64,000 bases of DNA from Streptomyces longhuiensis (GCF_020616555.1 NZ_CP085174.1:138016-202015); one strand, 5' to 3'; counted from the stretch's first letter, positions 16,957-24,791 are shown. Numbers and translations: made by a program. The notes: generated from the letters alone by a model not told the origin.

Positions 16957-17990
16957 GCGTACATCGCCCTCATCGCCTGCCGGGCCTGGTCCGCGAGCGT
17001 CACCGCGGTCCCCAGCCGGTTGTCGACGACCAGGTGCGGCACCGCCGGGCGCAGCTCCAGGTCGATCGTGGCCAGGTACTCCTCCCACCGCGCCAGCTTC
17101 CAGGCGTCCCGGGCCGCGGAGCGGAATCCGATGTACTCGCGCATCGACTCCTCATCGCAGCGAACCCAGACAGGGAAGACGTCGACACCCATCGATCCCG
17201 CGCGGTTGGCCAGGCGTTGCATCCAGGCCGGGTCTGCCATCTCCGCGATGAACGGTGCAGTCAGCACGGTGCTGATACCGCACTTGATGTTGGCCATGGC
17301 CGACTGCATCAAGCAGTCGTACTCCACCGGCCGGACCTTTTCCCGGTAGAGATCGGTGTGCCTGTCGTTAGCGTCGCCGCCCAGCGCGACCAGGAGTCGC
17401 TCCACGAGTGGGCGGGTGAGCGGGTCTTTGTCGAGCAGCGGCCAGCCGGTGAGCTGGACGAAGAAGCGGGCGAGCTCGGTCTTCCCGCTGCCGGCGAAAC
17501 CGCCGACCAGGATGAGGACCGGGCGGTGCGGGTCACCGCCCGTGTGCCTGCGCTTCCACGCGTCGATGATGCGCTGCTGCAAGTCGAAGTGGTCGGCTTC
17601 GTCCGAGCCCGGCGCAATGCGGTGAATCGCCCGCTCAACAGCCAGGACGTGGGCGCCGTTGAGGCGGTCGTCCATCGGCGTGAGTTTGAAGGATGTCTCC
17701 TCACCCGGGAGGGCGGCACGAAAGCCGAGGTCGGGCTCGGTGGCCCGGTAGAGGAGGCAGTAAGCGCGCCGGTAGTGAGGGCCGGGGAAGACCTCGCCCT
17801 GCTCGTGCTGCCACAAGGTCTGAGGATTCGCGGCAGGGATGCCCTTGAGCTTGGCCCGCTCTGCAACCTCTCGGAGACGCTCACCGGCCTTCTCCAGAGT
17901 CAGGCCGTGGGCCTCCCGCTGCTCGCGCAACCGATCCGGCCTCCACCCTGCACGCTGCTTCCCCACCCTCTGCCCCTCCGTCATCGTCAT
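16953..17990 (-). CDS. XRE HTH fused to P-loop kinase
   Basis: 345 aa. The N-terminal ~95 residues are an HTH domain (RLREQREAHGLTLEKAGERLREV, then NPQTLWQHEQGEVFPG as the recognition and wing-like part). A linker is followed by a P-loop kinase with Walker A ILVGGFAGSGKTELARFF (~160-178) and a core resembling zeta-toxin or AAA_33-type kinases. Fusion of a repressor-type HTH to a kinase suggests a sensor-regulator, in which nucleotide or metabolite binding would alter DNA binding. It is the first gene of the kinase operon. A toxin role (zeta-like) is possible, but no separate antitoxin is visible. Confidence 0.75.
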   Translation of the reverse strand: MTMTEGQRVGKQRAGWRPDRLREQREAHGLTLEKAGERLREVAERAKLKGIPAANPQTLWQHEQGEVFPGPHYRRAYCLLYRATEPDLGFRAALPGEETSFKLTPMDDRLNGAHVLAVERAIHRIAPGSDEADHFDLQQRIIDAWKRRHTGGDPHRPVLILVGGFAGSGKTELARFFVQLTGWPLLDKDPLTRPLVERLLVALGGDANDRHTDLYREKVRPVEYDCLMQSAMANIKCGISTVLTAPFIAEMADPAWMQRLANRAGSMGVDVFPVWVRCDEESMREYIGFRSAARDAWKLARWEEYLATIDLELRPAVPHLVVDNRLGTAVTLADQARQAMRAMYA

Positions 17991-18171
17991 GGGCGCGAGC
18001 CTAGGGCTCGGGCCCCAAATCCCATGTGTACGTGGATGTTGAAAACCCGTGAATGAGAGTGCGCACAGGCTTCGACAAGCCGCTGTGATGTTCCGGTCGG
18101 CTCAGCGCCAGTGTGATGGCCCCCACGCGACGAGCAGTCATGAGGGGGTAGCAGTGGCCAGGTTCGAGGGC

Positions 18172-18924
18172 TCAGGCATCGAACGCGTATTCCAAGATGT
18201 ATGCCGCGCTGTCCATGGTCATCTCGTTCACTTCGACCGCTCGAAGGTCTGCGTCGTAGGCCGTTCGACACAGCTTGATGACGGGACGCTCCAGGGGCAT
18301 CGCCAGCCCTTCGGCTTCCTCAGCGACGGGGAGCCTGCAGCGGATCTCCTCGCGGAAGTGCATGGGCCCGTGGCCAAGCTCAGCGAGCCGGGCGTACGTA
18401 CCGCCCTCTCCGGTGTCGACGCGCATGATCGCGGTGCCTTCGGCCAGCTCAAGGGGCAGGTAGGAAGTCGCGAGCATGACTGGTCTGTTGTCCAGCACGA
18501 AGCGACGGGACCGAGCGCATACGGGCTCGTTTTCATCGAGCTCCAGCATTCGGGCGATGTGCGCCGGAACCGGAACGCTGGCGACTCGGACGTCGATCGT
18601 GACAGGACGCTCTTCGTCAGCGGACCAGATGGATTTACCGGCACCCCACTGCTCTCGTGCGAGCCGTTGGATGCCGTGGCGTCGGATCGGGCGGAACTCG
18701 ATGACGCGGGCGCCGGCGCCCTTCTTCGTTTCCACCAGGCCCTCGATCCGCAGGATCTTGAGCGCCTGGCGCGCGGTGAGAACGGCAACTTCGTACTGAG
18801 CGGCGAGCGCGCTCTCGCCTGGCAGTCGATCGCCGGGCGCGTAGTCGCCGGACTCGATCGCCGCCTTCAGGTCGTCGGCAATCCGCTGGTACTTGGGCCG
18901 CTGCGCGCCCGTCTCACTCGCCAT
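18172..18924 (-). CDS. GntR/HutC-family transcriptional regulator (Kor-like)
   Basis: 250 aa from ATG 18924, with AGGGAGA upstream; the frame is open further but the start is clear. N-terminal wHTH: RIADDLKAAIESGDYAPGDRL, then SALAAQYEVAVLTARQALKIL (~12-65). The rest is a UTRA-type effector domain (RSRRFVLDNRPVMLATSYLPL through VNEMTMDSAAYILEYAF). On actinomycete conjugative elements such regulators (KorSA/TraR type) repress transfer genes and themselves. Here the gene is divergent from the small-ORF/transfer cluster, and four similar sites lie in the spacer, which fits that role. The ligand is unknown. Confidence 0.88.
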   Translation of the reverse strand: MASETGAQRPKYQRIADDLKAAIESGDYAPGDRLPGESALAAQYEVAVLTARQALKILRIEGLVETKKGAGARVIEFRPIRRHGIQRLAREQWGAGKSIWSADEERPVTIDVRVASVPVPAHIARMLELDENEPVCARSRRFVLDNRPVMLATSYLPLELAEGTAIMRVDTGEGGTYARLAELGHGPMHFREEIRCRLPVAEEAEGLAMPLERPVIKLCRTAYDADLRAVEVNEMTMDSAAYILEYAFDA

Positions 18925-18936
18925 ACATCTCCCTAC

Positions 18937-19094
18937 CTCGTTAGCGATCCTACGGCCGCTGGCTATCGAGGAACCGGCAAGGGCATCCCGGTGTGTATGG
19001 CCGCCGCCGGGAGAGCGTACCTCGCTAACGTACTTCTTGACATCGTTAACGAGCGGCGCTGTACTGAAGAAGCGCCGAACCTCGCTAACGAGGT
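18937..19094. promoter_or_regulatory. Four operator-like repeats in GntR spacer
   Basis: Related sites occur four times: CTCGTTAGCGA (18937-18947), CTCGCTAACGTAC (19021-19033), ATCGTTAACGAGC (19042-19054) and the dyad ACCTCGCTAACGAGGT (19079-19094). One lies just upstream of the GntR gene, and one overlaps the spacer of a promoter-like TTGACA (19037-19042) with TGTACT (19060-19065) that points at the gene starting at 19190. This is the expected layout for a divergent, autoregulated transfer repressor. Sites are seen; binding is inferred. Confidence 0.65.
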
Positions 19095-19189
19095 AAGGGC
19101 GGGGGCGCCGAAGAGGTGCGGCTTCGCCCTGCCCACTCGCCATCGGGACGCCTCCCGAGCTCAGCACGTCCGAGAGGATCACCACCCCA

Positions 19190-19568
19190 TGAACGTCACC
19201 CGCCGCCCCGCCGCCAGCCTCGCCACCGAGCACTTCGACGCGGAGACGCTCGCGCTCCTGGAGGCGGTCGAGGTGCCGCTCCCCGACTTCGCCGACACGA
19301 CCTGGACGTCGCCTTCGGCACGCCGCTTGAGATGTACGCCGCCGGCCCTTTGCCCCACGAGCAGCTGGACGGCCTGGACATCACCGCCGCCATCGCCGCG
19401 ATCGAGGCCCGAGAGAGCCGACTGCTCGCCGCCCGCGACATCACCGTCACCGACCCGACCGTCACCGAGCTGGTGCGCGAGCGCCTGGTCGATGTGCTTA
19501 TCCCGTACGCCGCGCAGCTGCGCATCGCGGCGCCGGCCACCGCCGCATCCCTGCCCCTCGCGGCCTAG
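19190..19568 (+). pseudogene. Frameshifted hypothetical gene downstream of operator
   Basis: The N-terminal part from ATG 19190 (MNVTRRPAASLATEHFDAE through LEAVEVPLPDFAD) runs in one frame. From about 19297 the sensible reading moves to another frame (DLDVAFGTPLEMYAAG, then LDITAAIAAIEARESRLL, to the TAG at 19568). A single missing base near 19293-19302 would join them into a ~126-aa protein. Either the gene is broken, the sequence has an error, or frameshifting is used. The joined protein is acidic, helical and unfamiliar. It would be the first gene of the cluster under the GntR operators. Confidence 0.5.
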
Positions 19569-19572
19569 CTCT

Positions 19573-19594
19573 GCCGGGTCCTCACGGACCCGGC
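19573..19594 (+). terminator. Hairpin GCCGGGTCC-TCAC-GGACCCGGC
   Basis: Perfect 9-bp stem with a 4-base loop, starting 4 bases after the stop of the frameshifted gene. No U-run follows, as is usual for Streptomyces terminators. Confidence 0.65.
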
Positions 19595-19875
19595 TCCCTC
19601 ACCCGGACGCCGTCTCGTACGCCGCCGGATGTGGGAGCCGGACCTTCGGTTCCCTGCTCCACCCGAAACACCGCAAGACCGTAGGAAGTCGTCCACCTCG
19701 CAAGAGGGGGCCGGGTTGATGGCAACACCAAATCCCCGGGGTCTCGACTCTCTACTGCACGTCGCAGCGCTATGCGCTGTCCGTCCGTCAGGACGCCGGG
19801 ACCTCCCGCGCGGCCTGGCGGGCGGAGAGAGCACCGCGATGCATCCCCTCCCCTTCGCACATGAGGAGATCCACC

Positions 19876-20445
19876 ATGGCCATCACCGCCGCGATGCCCA
19901 CTGCCAAGGAACGTCCCCGCCGGACCCGCCGGAAGCGGGTCAGCGCCCTCCCTGCCCTCAAGCTCTCCCAGCTCCTGCCCTCGCACATCGACCTCCGCAA
20001 CCCGCTCAAGGCCGTCCTGGTCTGCGAGGACTGCAAGACCTGGGTGCCCATCACCGGCATGCAGAGCAAGGTTCAGAAGCTGGTCCCGCACCACACCGGC
20101 AAGGCCGACGTCGACGCCGCGATCCACTGCCGGGGCAGCAACCGCCGCATCGAGTTCGACATGACGATCCCTGAATGGCGCCAGGCCCTGGCCGACGCCA
20201 TCACGGAAGCCTCCAGCCGCCAGGCCACCGCAGTGCTACCCAAGGCGTTCAGTCCGCAGACCGACCGGACCCTGCGGGCTCGTGCGGAGCGCAGGCCGGC
20301 GGGACGCGCGGACGACTGGGACGCGGTGCTGCCCCGCGTGGCGGCCGCTGACAAGAACCGCCGGGCGGTGCCCGCCGGCGACGCCCCTACGGAGGGCCCG
20401 GCGGTCCCGCTTGAGACGCTCCACCCCCAGTGCCCCGCGCGCTGA
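19876..20445 (+). CDS. Hypothetical protein with CxxC motif, 189 aa
   Basis: ATG 19876 has GGAG upstream (19864-19867). A basic N-terminal region (KERPRRTRRKRVSAL) is followed by a compact domain with a CEDCK motif (VLVCEDCKTWVPITGM), a lone Cys/His later (AIHCRGSNRRIEFD) and WRQALADAITEAS. The pattern suggests a zinc-binding, nucleic-acid-associated protein of the kind carried in actinomycete integrative and conjugative elements. The C-terminal tail is disordered. The family is not identified. Terminator-like hairpins lie directly downstream. Confidence 0.65.
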   Translation: MAITAAMPTAKERPRRTRRKRVSALPALKLSQLLPSHIDLRNPLKAVLVCEDCKTWVPITGMQSKVQKLVPHHTGKADVDAAIHCRGSNRRIEFDMTIPEWRQALADAITEASSRQATAVLPKAFSPQTDRTLRARAERRPAGRADDWDAVLPRVAAADKNRRAVPAGDAPTEGPAVPLETLHPQCPAR

Positions 20446-20460
20446 ACCCGCACGAACAAC

Positions 20461-20504
20461 CACGGCCCCGGCCACCCCGAGCGATCGGGGCGGCCGGGGC
20501 CGTG
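20461..20504 (+). terminator. Long composite hairpin
   Basis: CACGGCCCCGGCC (20461-20473) pairs with GGCCGGGGCCGTG (20492-20504), and inside it CCCCGA pairs with TCGGGG. This gives a 19-bp stem broken by one mismatch. It lies 15 bases after the stop of the preceding gene; an intrinsic terminator without U-run. Confidence 0.7.
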
Positions 20505-20531
20505 GCTGCTCGTACGGCAGCCAGAACGACG

Positions 20532-20564
20532 ACAGCCCCGGCGACTAGAGACCCCCGGGGCTGT
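20532..20564 (+). terminator. Second hairpin before small-ORF set
   Basis: ACAGCCCCGG pairs with CCGGGGCTGT around a 13-base loop. Together with the preceding hairpin it isolates the next set of small overlapping ORFs from upstream transcription. Confidence 0.5.
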
Positions 20565-20586
20565 CCAGGACCTGACTGGAGGACCT

Positions 20587-20763
20587 GTGCAGAACAGCAT
20601 GACACGCACCACGGCGCGGCCGACCGCCGGGATCGTCGACGACATCGAGCGCGAGGACGACGCCAAGGGCTACGAGCCCGAGGACGCCGCCCGCATCGAC
20701 GTCGCCCTGGTGCTCCTGTCCAACCTCACTCCGGCGCTGGCCGGTTGGGAGGTGGCGGCGTGA
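20587..20763 (+). CDS. Small acidic protein, 58 aa
   Basis: GTG start with GGAGG 5 bases upstream; an ATG at 20599 is the alternative. Sequence core: IVDDIEREDDAKGYEPEDA then ARIDVALVLLSNLTPALAGW. Acidic and helical, with no motif recognised. Its stop TGA overlaps the next start as GTGA, so it heads a chain of three translationally coupled mini-genes. Confidence 0.55.
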   Translation: MQNSMTRTTARPTAGIVDDIEREDDAKGYEPEDAARIDVALVLLSNLTPALAGWEVAA

Positions 20764-20849
20764 TCACCAGCCTGACCGACGCGGAGCGCGAGGCGCTCTC
20801 GCAGAAGAACCGGGAGCAGAACAAGCGGTCGGAGGCCAACCGCCGATGA
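20760..20849 (+). CDS. Micro-ORF, 29 aa, coupled on both sides
   Basis: GTG 20760 overlaps the previous stop by four bases, and its own TGA overlaps the next ATG by four bases. The product (VITSLTDAEREALSQKNREQ...) is a single charged helix. Conservation of exact overlaps on both sides argues that it is translated; function unknown, perhaps only a translational coupler. Confidence 0.4.
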   Translation: MITSLTDAEREALSQKNREQNKRSEANRR

Positions 20850-21034
20850 GTGCCCGTCCGGCAAATGACCTGTACGTCCGCTACATGAAGGCGTTCAGCG
20901 ACTCCACCGCGCACACCGCCAACTGCCCTGCCTGCCAGGGCGAGACGCCGTGCGTGAACGGAGCACCGATCCACGAGCGGTTCGCCCGCCTCCAGGACGC
21001 CTACCGCGCCCGCCAGACCCAGCAGCAGCGCTGA
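20846..21034 (+). CDS. Small CxxC protein, 62 aa
   Basis: ATG 20846 overlaps the preceding stop (ATGA). Core sequence: NDLYVRYMKAFSDSTAHTAN, then CPACQGETPCVNGAP with three Cys, probably a small zinc ribbon, and a helical tail HERFARLQDAYRARQ. Similar tiny zinc-binding proteins are common in Streptomyces integrative elements. Role unknown; possibly a DNA- or protein-binding adaptor. Confidence 0.6.
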   Translation: MSARPANDLYVRYMKAFSDSTAHTANCPACQGETPCVNGAPIHERFARLQDAYRARQTQQQR

Positions 21035-21048
21035 TCCACGGCATTGCC

Positions 21049-21083
21049 CGTCGTCCCCGCGCCTTTCCGGGGCGGGGACGACG
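21049..21083 (+). terminator. 12-bp perfect hairpin
   Basis: CGTCGTCCCCGC (21049-21060) pairs with GCGGGGACGACG (21072-21083). It lies 14 bases after the stop of the CxxC mini-gene and is a good terminator candidate. Confidence 0.65.
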
Positions 21084-21137
21084 GAGAGCGCTGGGAGCTC
21101 CCCCGCTCCGGCCGTCCGGCCGCCGACACGCAAACAG

Positions 21138-21162
21138 CCCCGGGGCTCGCATCCCCGGGGCC
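21138..21162 (+). terminator. GC hairpin before whiB-like gene
   Basis: GCCCCGGGG (21138-21146) pairs with CCCCGGGGC (21154-21162) around a 7-base loop, just upstream of the WhiB-type gene. It could act as a second terminator or as a leader structure for that gene. Confidence 0.5.
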
Positions 21163-21194
21163 GCTTCGTACTACGGACCTTCTGGGAGGCCCTC

Positions 21195-21500
21195 ATGCAG
21201 ACCATCGTACGTACCTCCTCCTACGCCCCCGTCGCCACCACCGTTCCTGTTCGGCTTCGGCCGGCCTGTGCCGACGAAGATCCCGAACTGTTCTTCCCCG
21301 GCGAGAAGTCGGCCGCCGACCTGCTCCAGAAGGAGGAGGCCAAGGCCATCTGCCGTCGATGCCCGCTGATGGAGAGCTGCCTTCAGGGCGCGATGGAGCG
21401 GAACGAGGCCGCCGGAGTGTGGGGCGGCACGGACGAGAACGACCGGCGCCGGCTGAAGCGCCGCGCCGCTCGCGCTCAGGCCCGCCGCAACGCTTCTTGA
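21195..21500 (+). CDS. WhiB-family iron-sulfur regulator
   Basis: 101 aa, ATG with GGGAGG upstream. Four conserved cysteines for a 4Fe-4S cluster: PACADEDPELFFPG, then AICRRCPLMESCLQGA (C-x2-C-x5-C). A turn motif GVWGGTDENDRR and a basic C-terminus (RRLKRRAARAQARRN) for DNA contact follow. WhiB-like proteins regulate transcription with sigma factor and respond to redox or NO; plasmid- and phage-borne copies can alter host development or exclude superinfection. It lies within the transfer cluster, flanked by hairpins, so is probably its own transcription unit. Confidence 0.93.
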   Translation: MQTIVRTSSYAPVATTVPVRLRPACADEDPELFFPGEKSAADLLQKEEAKAICRRCPLMESCLQGAMERNEAAGVWGGTDENDRRRLKRRAARAQARRNAS

Positions 21501-21602
21501 TCCGCTCTGACGGTTGCCTGATCCGCTCGCCCAGCCCCGGCCGGGACGGGCGGTGACGGGGAGCCGGACAGCCCGGACCGAAGTGATTCGAGGGAGGCCC
21601 CG

Positions 21603-21962
21603 ATGGCCACGACCATGACTCCGCTTCAGGTCGACACGGAAGCCGCCGCAACCGAGTGCGCGTTCGCGATCTTCGGCAGCGACATCCCGCCGATCGACCC
21701 CGAGGACTGCGACGGCAGCTGGCGCACCACCCTCCACGAGATCGCGGAGGAGTGGATGAGCGAAGGCCGTGTCGAGCGGCACGCAGCCCGCACCGCGACC
21801 GCCATCAACGAGCTGCTCGCCGTCCAGGAGCAGTTCGGCGTCGGCTCCCGTCAGGCGCTAGCCGCGGGGACCGAGTTGAAGCCGCTGGTCGACAAGTGCC
21901 GGATCTTCGGCATCACGTCCGACGACCTCCGTCGGCACGGCGCACGACTCGAAGCGAGCTGA
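21603..21962 (+). CDS. Hypothetical protein, 119 aa
   Basis: ATG 21603 with GGGAGG about 8 bases upstream. The product is acidic at the N-terminus (IDPEDCDGSWRTTLHEIAEEW) and helical, with a C-terminal segment ELKPLVDKCRIFGITSDDLR that resembles short nucleic-acid-associated helices. No family recognised. It sits between WhiB and the DUF2637 gene and is probably part of the transfer or regulatory set. Confidence 0.6.
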   Translation: MATTMTPLQVDTEAAATECAFAIFGSDIPPIDPEDCDGSWRTTLHEIAEEWMSEGRVERHAARTATAINELLAVQEQFGVGSRQALAAGTELKPLVDKCRIFGITSDDLRRHGARLEAS

Positions 21963-22234
21963 GTTTCGCTCCCACCACGCGGGAGGCGAAGGCAGTTTCG
22001 AGCCCGACCCGCAGCACTCCCCCAGACCGGCCGCCCGCCACCCGGGCCGCCGGCCTTTTCGTACGCCCCGAGCGGGTAGAGCCGGTGTCCGCTTCGCAAA
22101 CAACGAGCCGCACCGAGGGCAGCAACCGCAGTCCTTCGGACTCACCGGCCACCTCTTCGGGAACGCGAGATCGCGTTTCGAGAGCAACGGCCACCGTTTC
22201 GACCCCGACCTGAACGACCCCTCCGGAGGCCAAC
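21963..22234. other. Intergenic region with recurring GTTTCG motif
   Basis: The hexamer GTTTCG recurs at uneven spacing between stop 21962 and the DUF2637 gene (about 21963, 21994, 22167, 22196) and continues into that gene's 5' end (about 22280, 22302, 22344). Related TTCG variants lie between. In DNA this GC-rich, repeated TTTC tracts stand out and may be regulator or partition sites. No gene is supported here. Confidence 0.4.
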
Positions 22235-23917
22235 ATGACGATCACCGAAGTGCCTCAGAGCGCGACACCCGACACCCCCGTTTCGCGCCCGCCGACCGCC
22301 GTTTCGAGCGCGCCCGAGAACGCTTCGGGAACGACCCGAGTCGTTTCGCGGACGCAGAAGCGGAACCCGATCAAGCCCACCCGCGACCGCCTGATGACCG
22401 CACTGTCGCTCGTCGCCGCCGTCGGCGGAACGCTGGTCGGCATCATCGGCTTCGCAATGTCCTACAGCACCCTGGCCAAGGTGGCCCTGAGCTGGGGATT
22501 CAGCGAGGAACTGGCGCCCTGGTTCCCGGTCGGCGTGGACGCGAGCATCATCGCGTTCCTCGCGCTGGACCTGTACCTGATCCGCAAACGCACTCCGTGG
22601 CCGCTGCTGCGGATGGCCGCGCACGCCATGACCGGCGCGACGATCTGGTTCAACGCCAGCTCACAGGGCCACATCGCCGCCGACCCGGTCCAGGCTGCCA
22701 GCCACGGCGTCATGCCGGTCCTGTTCGTGATCGGTGTGGAGGCCGCCCGCCGCCTGATCATCCAAAAGGCCCGGCTGGAGGCAGGAACGGCGGCCGACCG
22801 GATCCCACTGCACCGCTGGATCCTCTCCCCCGTCGCCACACCGCGCTTCTACCGCCGGATGCGACTGCACGGCATCACCAGCTACCCGGAGATGATCCGG
22901 CGTCAGCAGGAACTCATCGCCTACGAACAGTGGCTCAAGCGCAAGCATCAGGGCGACTTGAGCAAGGCGAGTGAGGATGAGCGGCTGCCGATGAAGATGG
23001 CCGCCTACGGCTACACCGTCTCCGAAGCGCTCGCGATGCCTGAGCAGCAGGAACGCGAGGCGGAGCAGCGGGCGGAGGAAGCCGAGCGCCGCCGCCTGGA
23101 CGCGGACACGCGCCGGGAGCTCGCGCAGAAGAAGGCCGAGGCCGACCGGCTGGAGGCAGAGGGCCAGCTCGAAGCCGTCCGCGCCCGTGTGGAAGGTGAG
23201 ACCGGCCAGGCCCTCGCCCACGCCCGAGCCCAGGTCAGCGCCGCTGAGAGGGCCGCAGCACTGGAGGAGAAAGCGCTGGAGACGGCGGTCATCGCCGAAG
23301 CCCGCGCCCGCGAGGCTGAGGCGGAGCGCAAAGAAGCCCAGGAGCACGAGGCGAAGGCCGCCGCAGACGTCCGCGCAGCCGAGCTGGAGCGCCAGGCGGC
23401 AGAGAAGCGGAAGGACGCGGCGGAGGCCGACCGGGTCGCCGCGGCGGAGGCGCAGGCGATCGAGACGGCGGAGATCGCGGAAGCCCGGCAGCGTGCTGCC
23501 GAAGCTGACCGGCGTGCTGCCGAAACGGAGCGGGCTGCTGCCGAAACGCGCCGCCGCGCTGCCGAAGTTGACCGGCTCGCCGCGGAGGAAGCCGAGCGCC
23601 AGGCGGCCGCCGAGGCCAACGTTCAGGCGGCCCGGAAGCGTGAGGCCGAAACCGAGTTCGCTGCTGCCGAAGCTCGGCTCGCCGCCGCCGAAATCGAGCG
23701 GCGTGCGGTCGAAGTCGAGGACGCCGCGAAACTCAGCCCGCGCGAGCGCGCGGTCCGCAAGGTCGCCCGGATGATTCTCGCGGCCGGCGGCGACGCCGAC
23801 CAGCTGTTGCTCGCCGACATCCAGCGCGAGCTGGCGGTGTCCTCCACGGACACTGCGTCGAAGTACCGCCAGGAGGCGGCCGACCTGATCGCCCAGGGCT
23901 ACAGCCCGGAGCGGTGA
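22235..23917 (+). CDS. DUF2637 (SpdB-like) membrane protein with coiled coil and HTH tail
   Basis: 560 aa, ATG with GGAGG upstream. Residues ~50-165 form a DUF2637-type membrane domain with about four helices (LVAAVGGTLVGIIGFAMSY, FPVGVDASIIAFLALDLYL, ATIWFNASSQGHIAAD, GVMPVLFVIGVEAARRLII). Residues ~265-490 are a very long Ala/Glu/Arg heptad-like coiled coil. The last ~60 residues (RAVRKVARMILAAGGDADQL, then VSSTDTASKYRQEAADLI) look like a winged helix. DUF2637 proteins accompany plasmid spread (spd) and transfer genes in Streptomyces. The structure suggests a membrane-anchored rod that ends in a DNA-binding head, possibly linking plasmid DNA to the membrane during transfer. Confidence 0.82.
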   Translation: MTITEVPQSATPDTPVSRPPTAVSSAPENASGTTRVVSRTQKRNPIKPTRDRLMTALSLVAAVGGTLVGIIGFAMSYSTLAKVALSWGFSEELAPWFPVGVDASIIAFLALDLYLIRKRTPWPLLRMAAHAMTGATIWFNASSQGHIAADPVQAASHGVMPVLFVIGVEAARRLIIQKARLEAGTAADRIPLHRWILSPVATPRFYRRMRLHGITSYPEMIRRQQELIAYEQWLKRKHQGDLSKASEDERLPMKMAAYGYTVSEALAMPEQQEREAEQRAEEAERRRLDADTRRELAQKKAEADRLEAEGQLEAVRARVEGETGQALAHARAQVSAAERAAALEEKALETAVIAEARAREAEAERKEAQEHEAKAAADVRAAELERQAAEKRKDAAEADRVAAAEAQAIETAEIAEARQRAAEADRRAAETERAAAETRRRAAEVDRLAAEEAERQAAAEANVQAARKREAETEFAAAEARLAAAEIERRAVEVEDAAKLSPRERAVRKVARMILAAGGDADQLLLADIQRELAVSSTDTASKYRQEAADLIAQGYSPER

Positions 23918-24071
23918 CCTGCATGAACCGGTTTCGACGGTTCCACCGGCCCCCGAGACGAAGCAAGCGCCTCGGGAGCGCGGTGAAGGCGCCGAAACGC
24001 CACGCACAGCCTTCCACCTGGCTGTTCCCCGCACACCCCCTCCCGACCCCGAGACCTGGAGGTCTTTCCGT

Positions 24072-24593
24072 ATGACTGAGATCAACAGCGCAGCCCGGTG
24101 GACTTCGGACCACCTGATGAAGCCGGGCGGCACCGCCGTGTACGGCGCCCAGCAGCGCGAGCGGCTGCGGCAGATGGCCGACGAGGTCAGGGCGCTGCTG
24201 CGCGAGTACCGGGCCGACCTGGAGAACATCAAGTTCGAGGGTGACAAGCCTTTCGAGGCCCGTATCCGCGCATTTCTCGCGTCGCGTCCGCTGGCACAGC
24301 TCGAAAGCGACCTGCGCGACGCCGTCAATCACGCCGGAAAGCTGGACGCCGAATTCCAGCGCCGCTTCGTGAAGCTGCCGGAAAAGCGAAAGGAAAAGGC
24401 GCTCAAGCGAGAGGAGGAAAAAGCGCGCAAGCAGGGCCTGGAAGCCGCCCGGACGGTGAACACGGCCGGGCAGCTCAACGGTATTGCGCACACCCTCACC
24501 GGCCCCGGAAGCGATGAGAAGTCCGTCGCCAAGAAGAACGACACGGGAAGCGAGGGATCGACCTTCCTCGACTTCCTGGAGAAGAGGGCCTGA
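24072..24593 (+). CDS. Hypothetical charged helical protein, 173 aa
   Basis: ATG 24072 with GGAGG 9 bases upstream. Features: RERLRQMADEVRALLREYRADLENI (helix), FLASRPLAQLESDLRDAVNHAGK, a lysine-rich helix LPEKRKEKALKREEEKARK, and a disordered tail. No membrane segment. Three bases after its stop the next small gene begins, so they form one transcript. Such charged helical proteins are common accessory factors in actinomycete transfer clusters; no family assigned. Confidence 0.6.
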   Translation: MTEINSAARWTSDHLMKPGGTAVYGAQQRERLRQMADEVRALLREYRADLENIKFEGDKPFEARIRAFLASRPLAQLESDLRDAVNHAGKLDAEFQRRFVKLPEKRKEKALKREEEKARKQGLEAARTVNTAGQLNGIAHTLTGPGSDEKSVAKKNDTGSEGSTFLDFLEKRA

Positions 24594-24596
24594 CCG

Positions 24597-24791
24597 ATGG
24601 CGGTGCAGCTCTCCAAGGGCCAGCTGGAGCGATGGCGCTCCCGGCTGGCCGGCACCGGAACGAACAAGGAGCGAGCCACCGCGCTGTGGGACCTGGCTCG
24701 CCTCTTGGCCGGCACCGACGACAGGGCATGGGCCGACCTGGTCCTGCTGCTCCAGCGATGGACCGCGGAGCAGCAGGGCCGGAGGAACTAG
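24597..24791 (+). CDS. Small hypothetical protein, 64 aa
   Basis: Starts 3 bases after the previous stop. Sequence: LSKGQLERWRSRLAGTGTNK, then ATALWDLARLLAGTDDRAWADL and LVLLLQRWTAEQQGRRN, two amphipathic helices with several Trp. It is probably a small partner of the preceding charged helical protein. No family recognised. Confidence 0.55.
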   Translation: MAVQLSKGQLERWRSRLAGTGTNKERATALWDLARLLAGTDDRAWADLVLLLQRWTAEQQGRRN

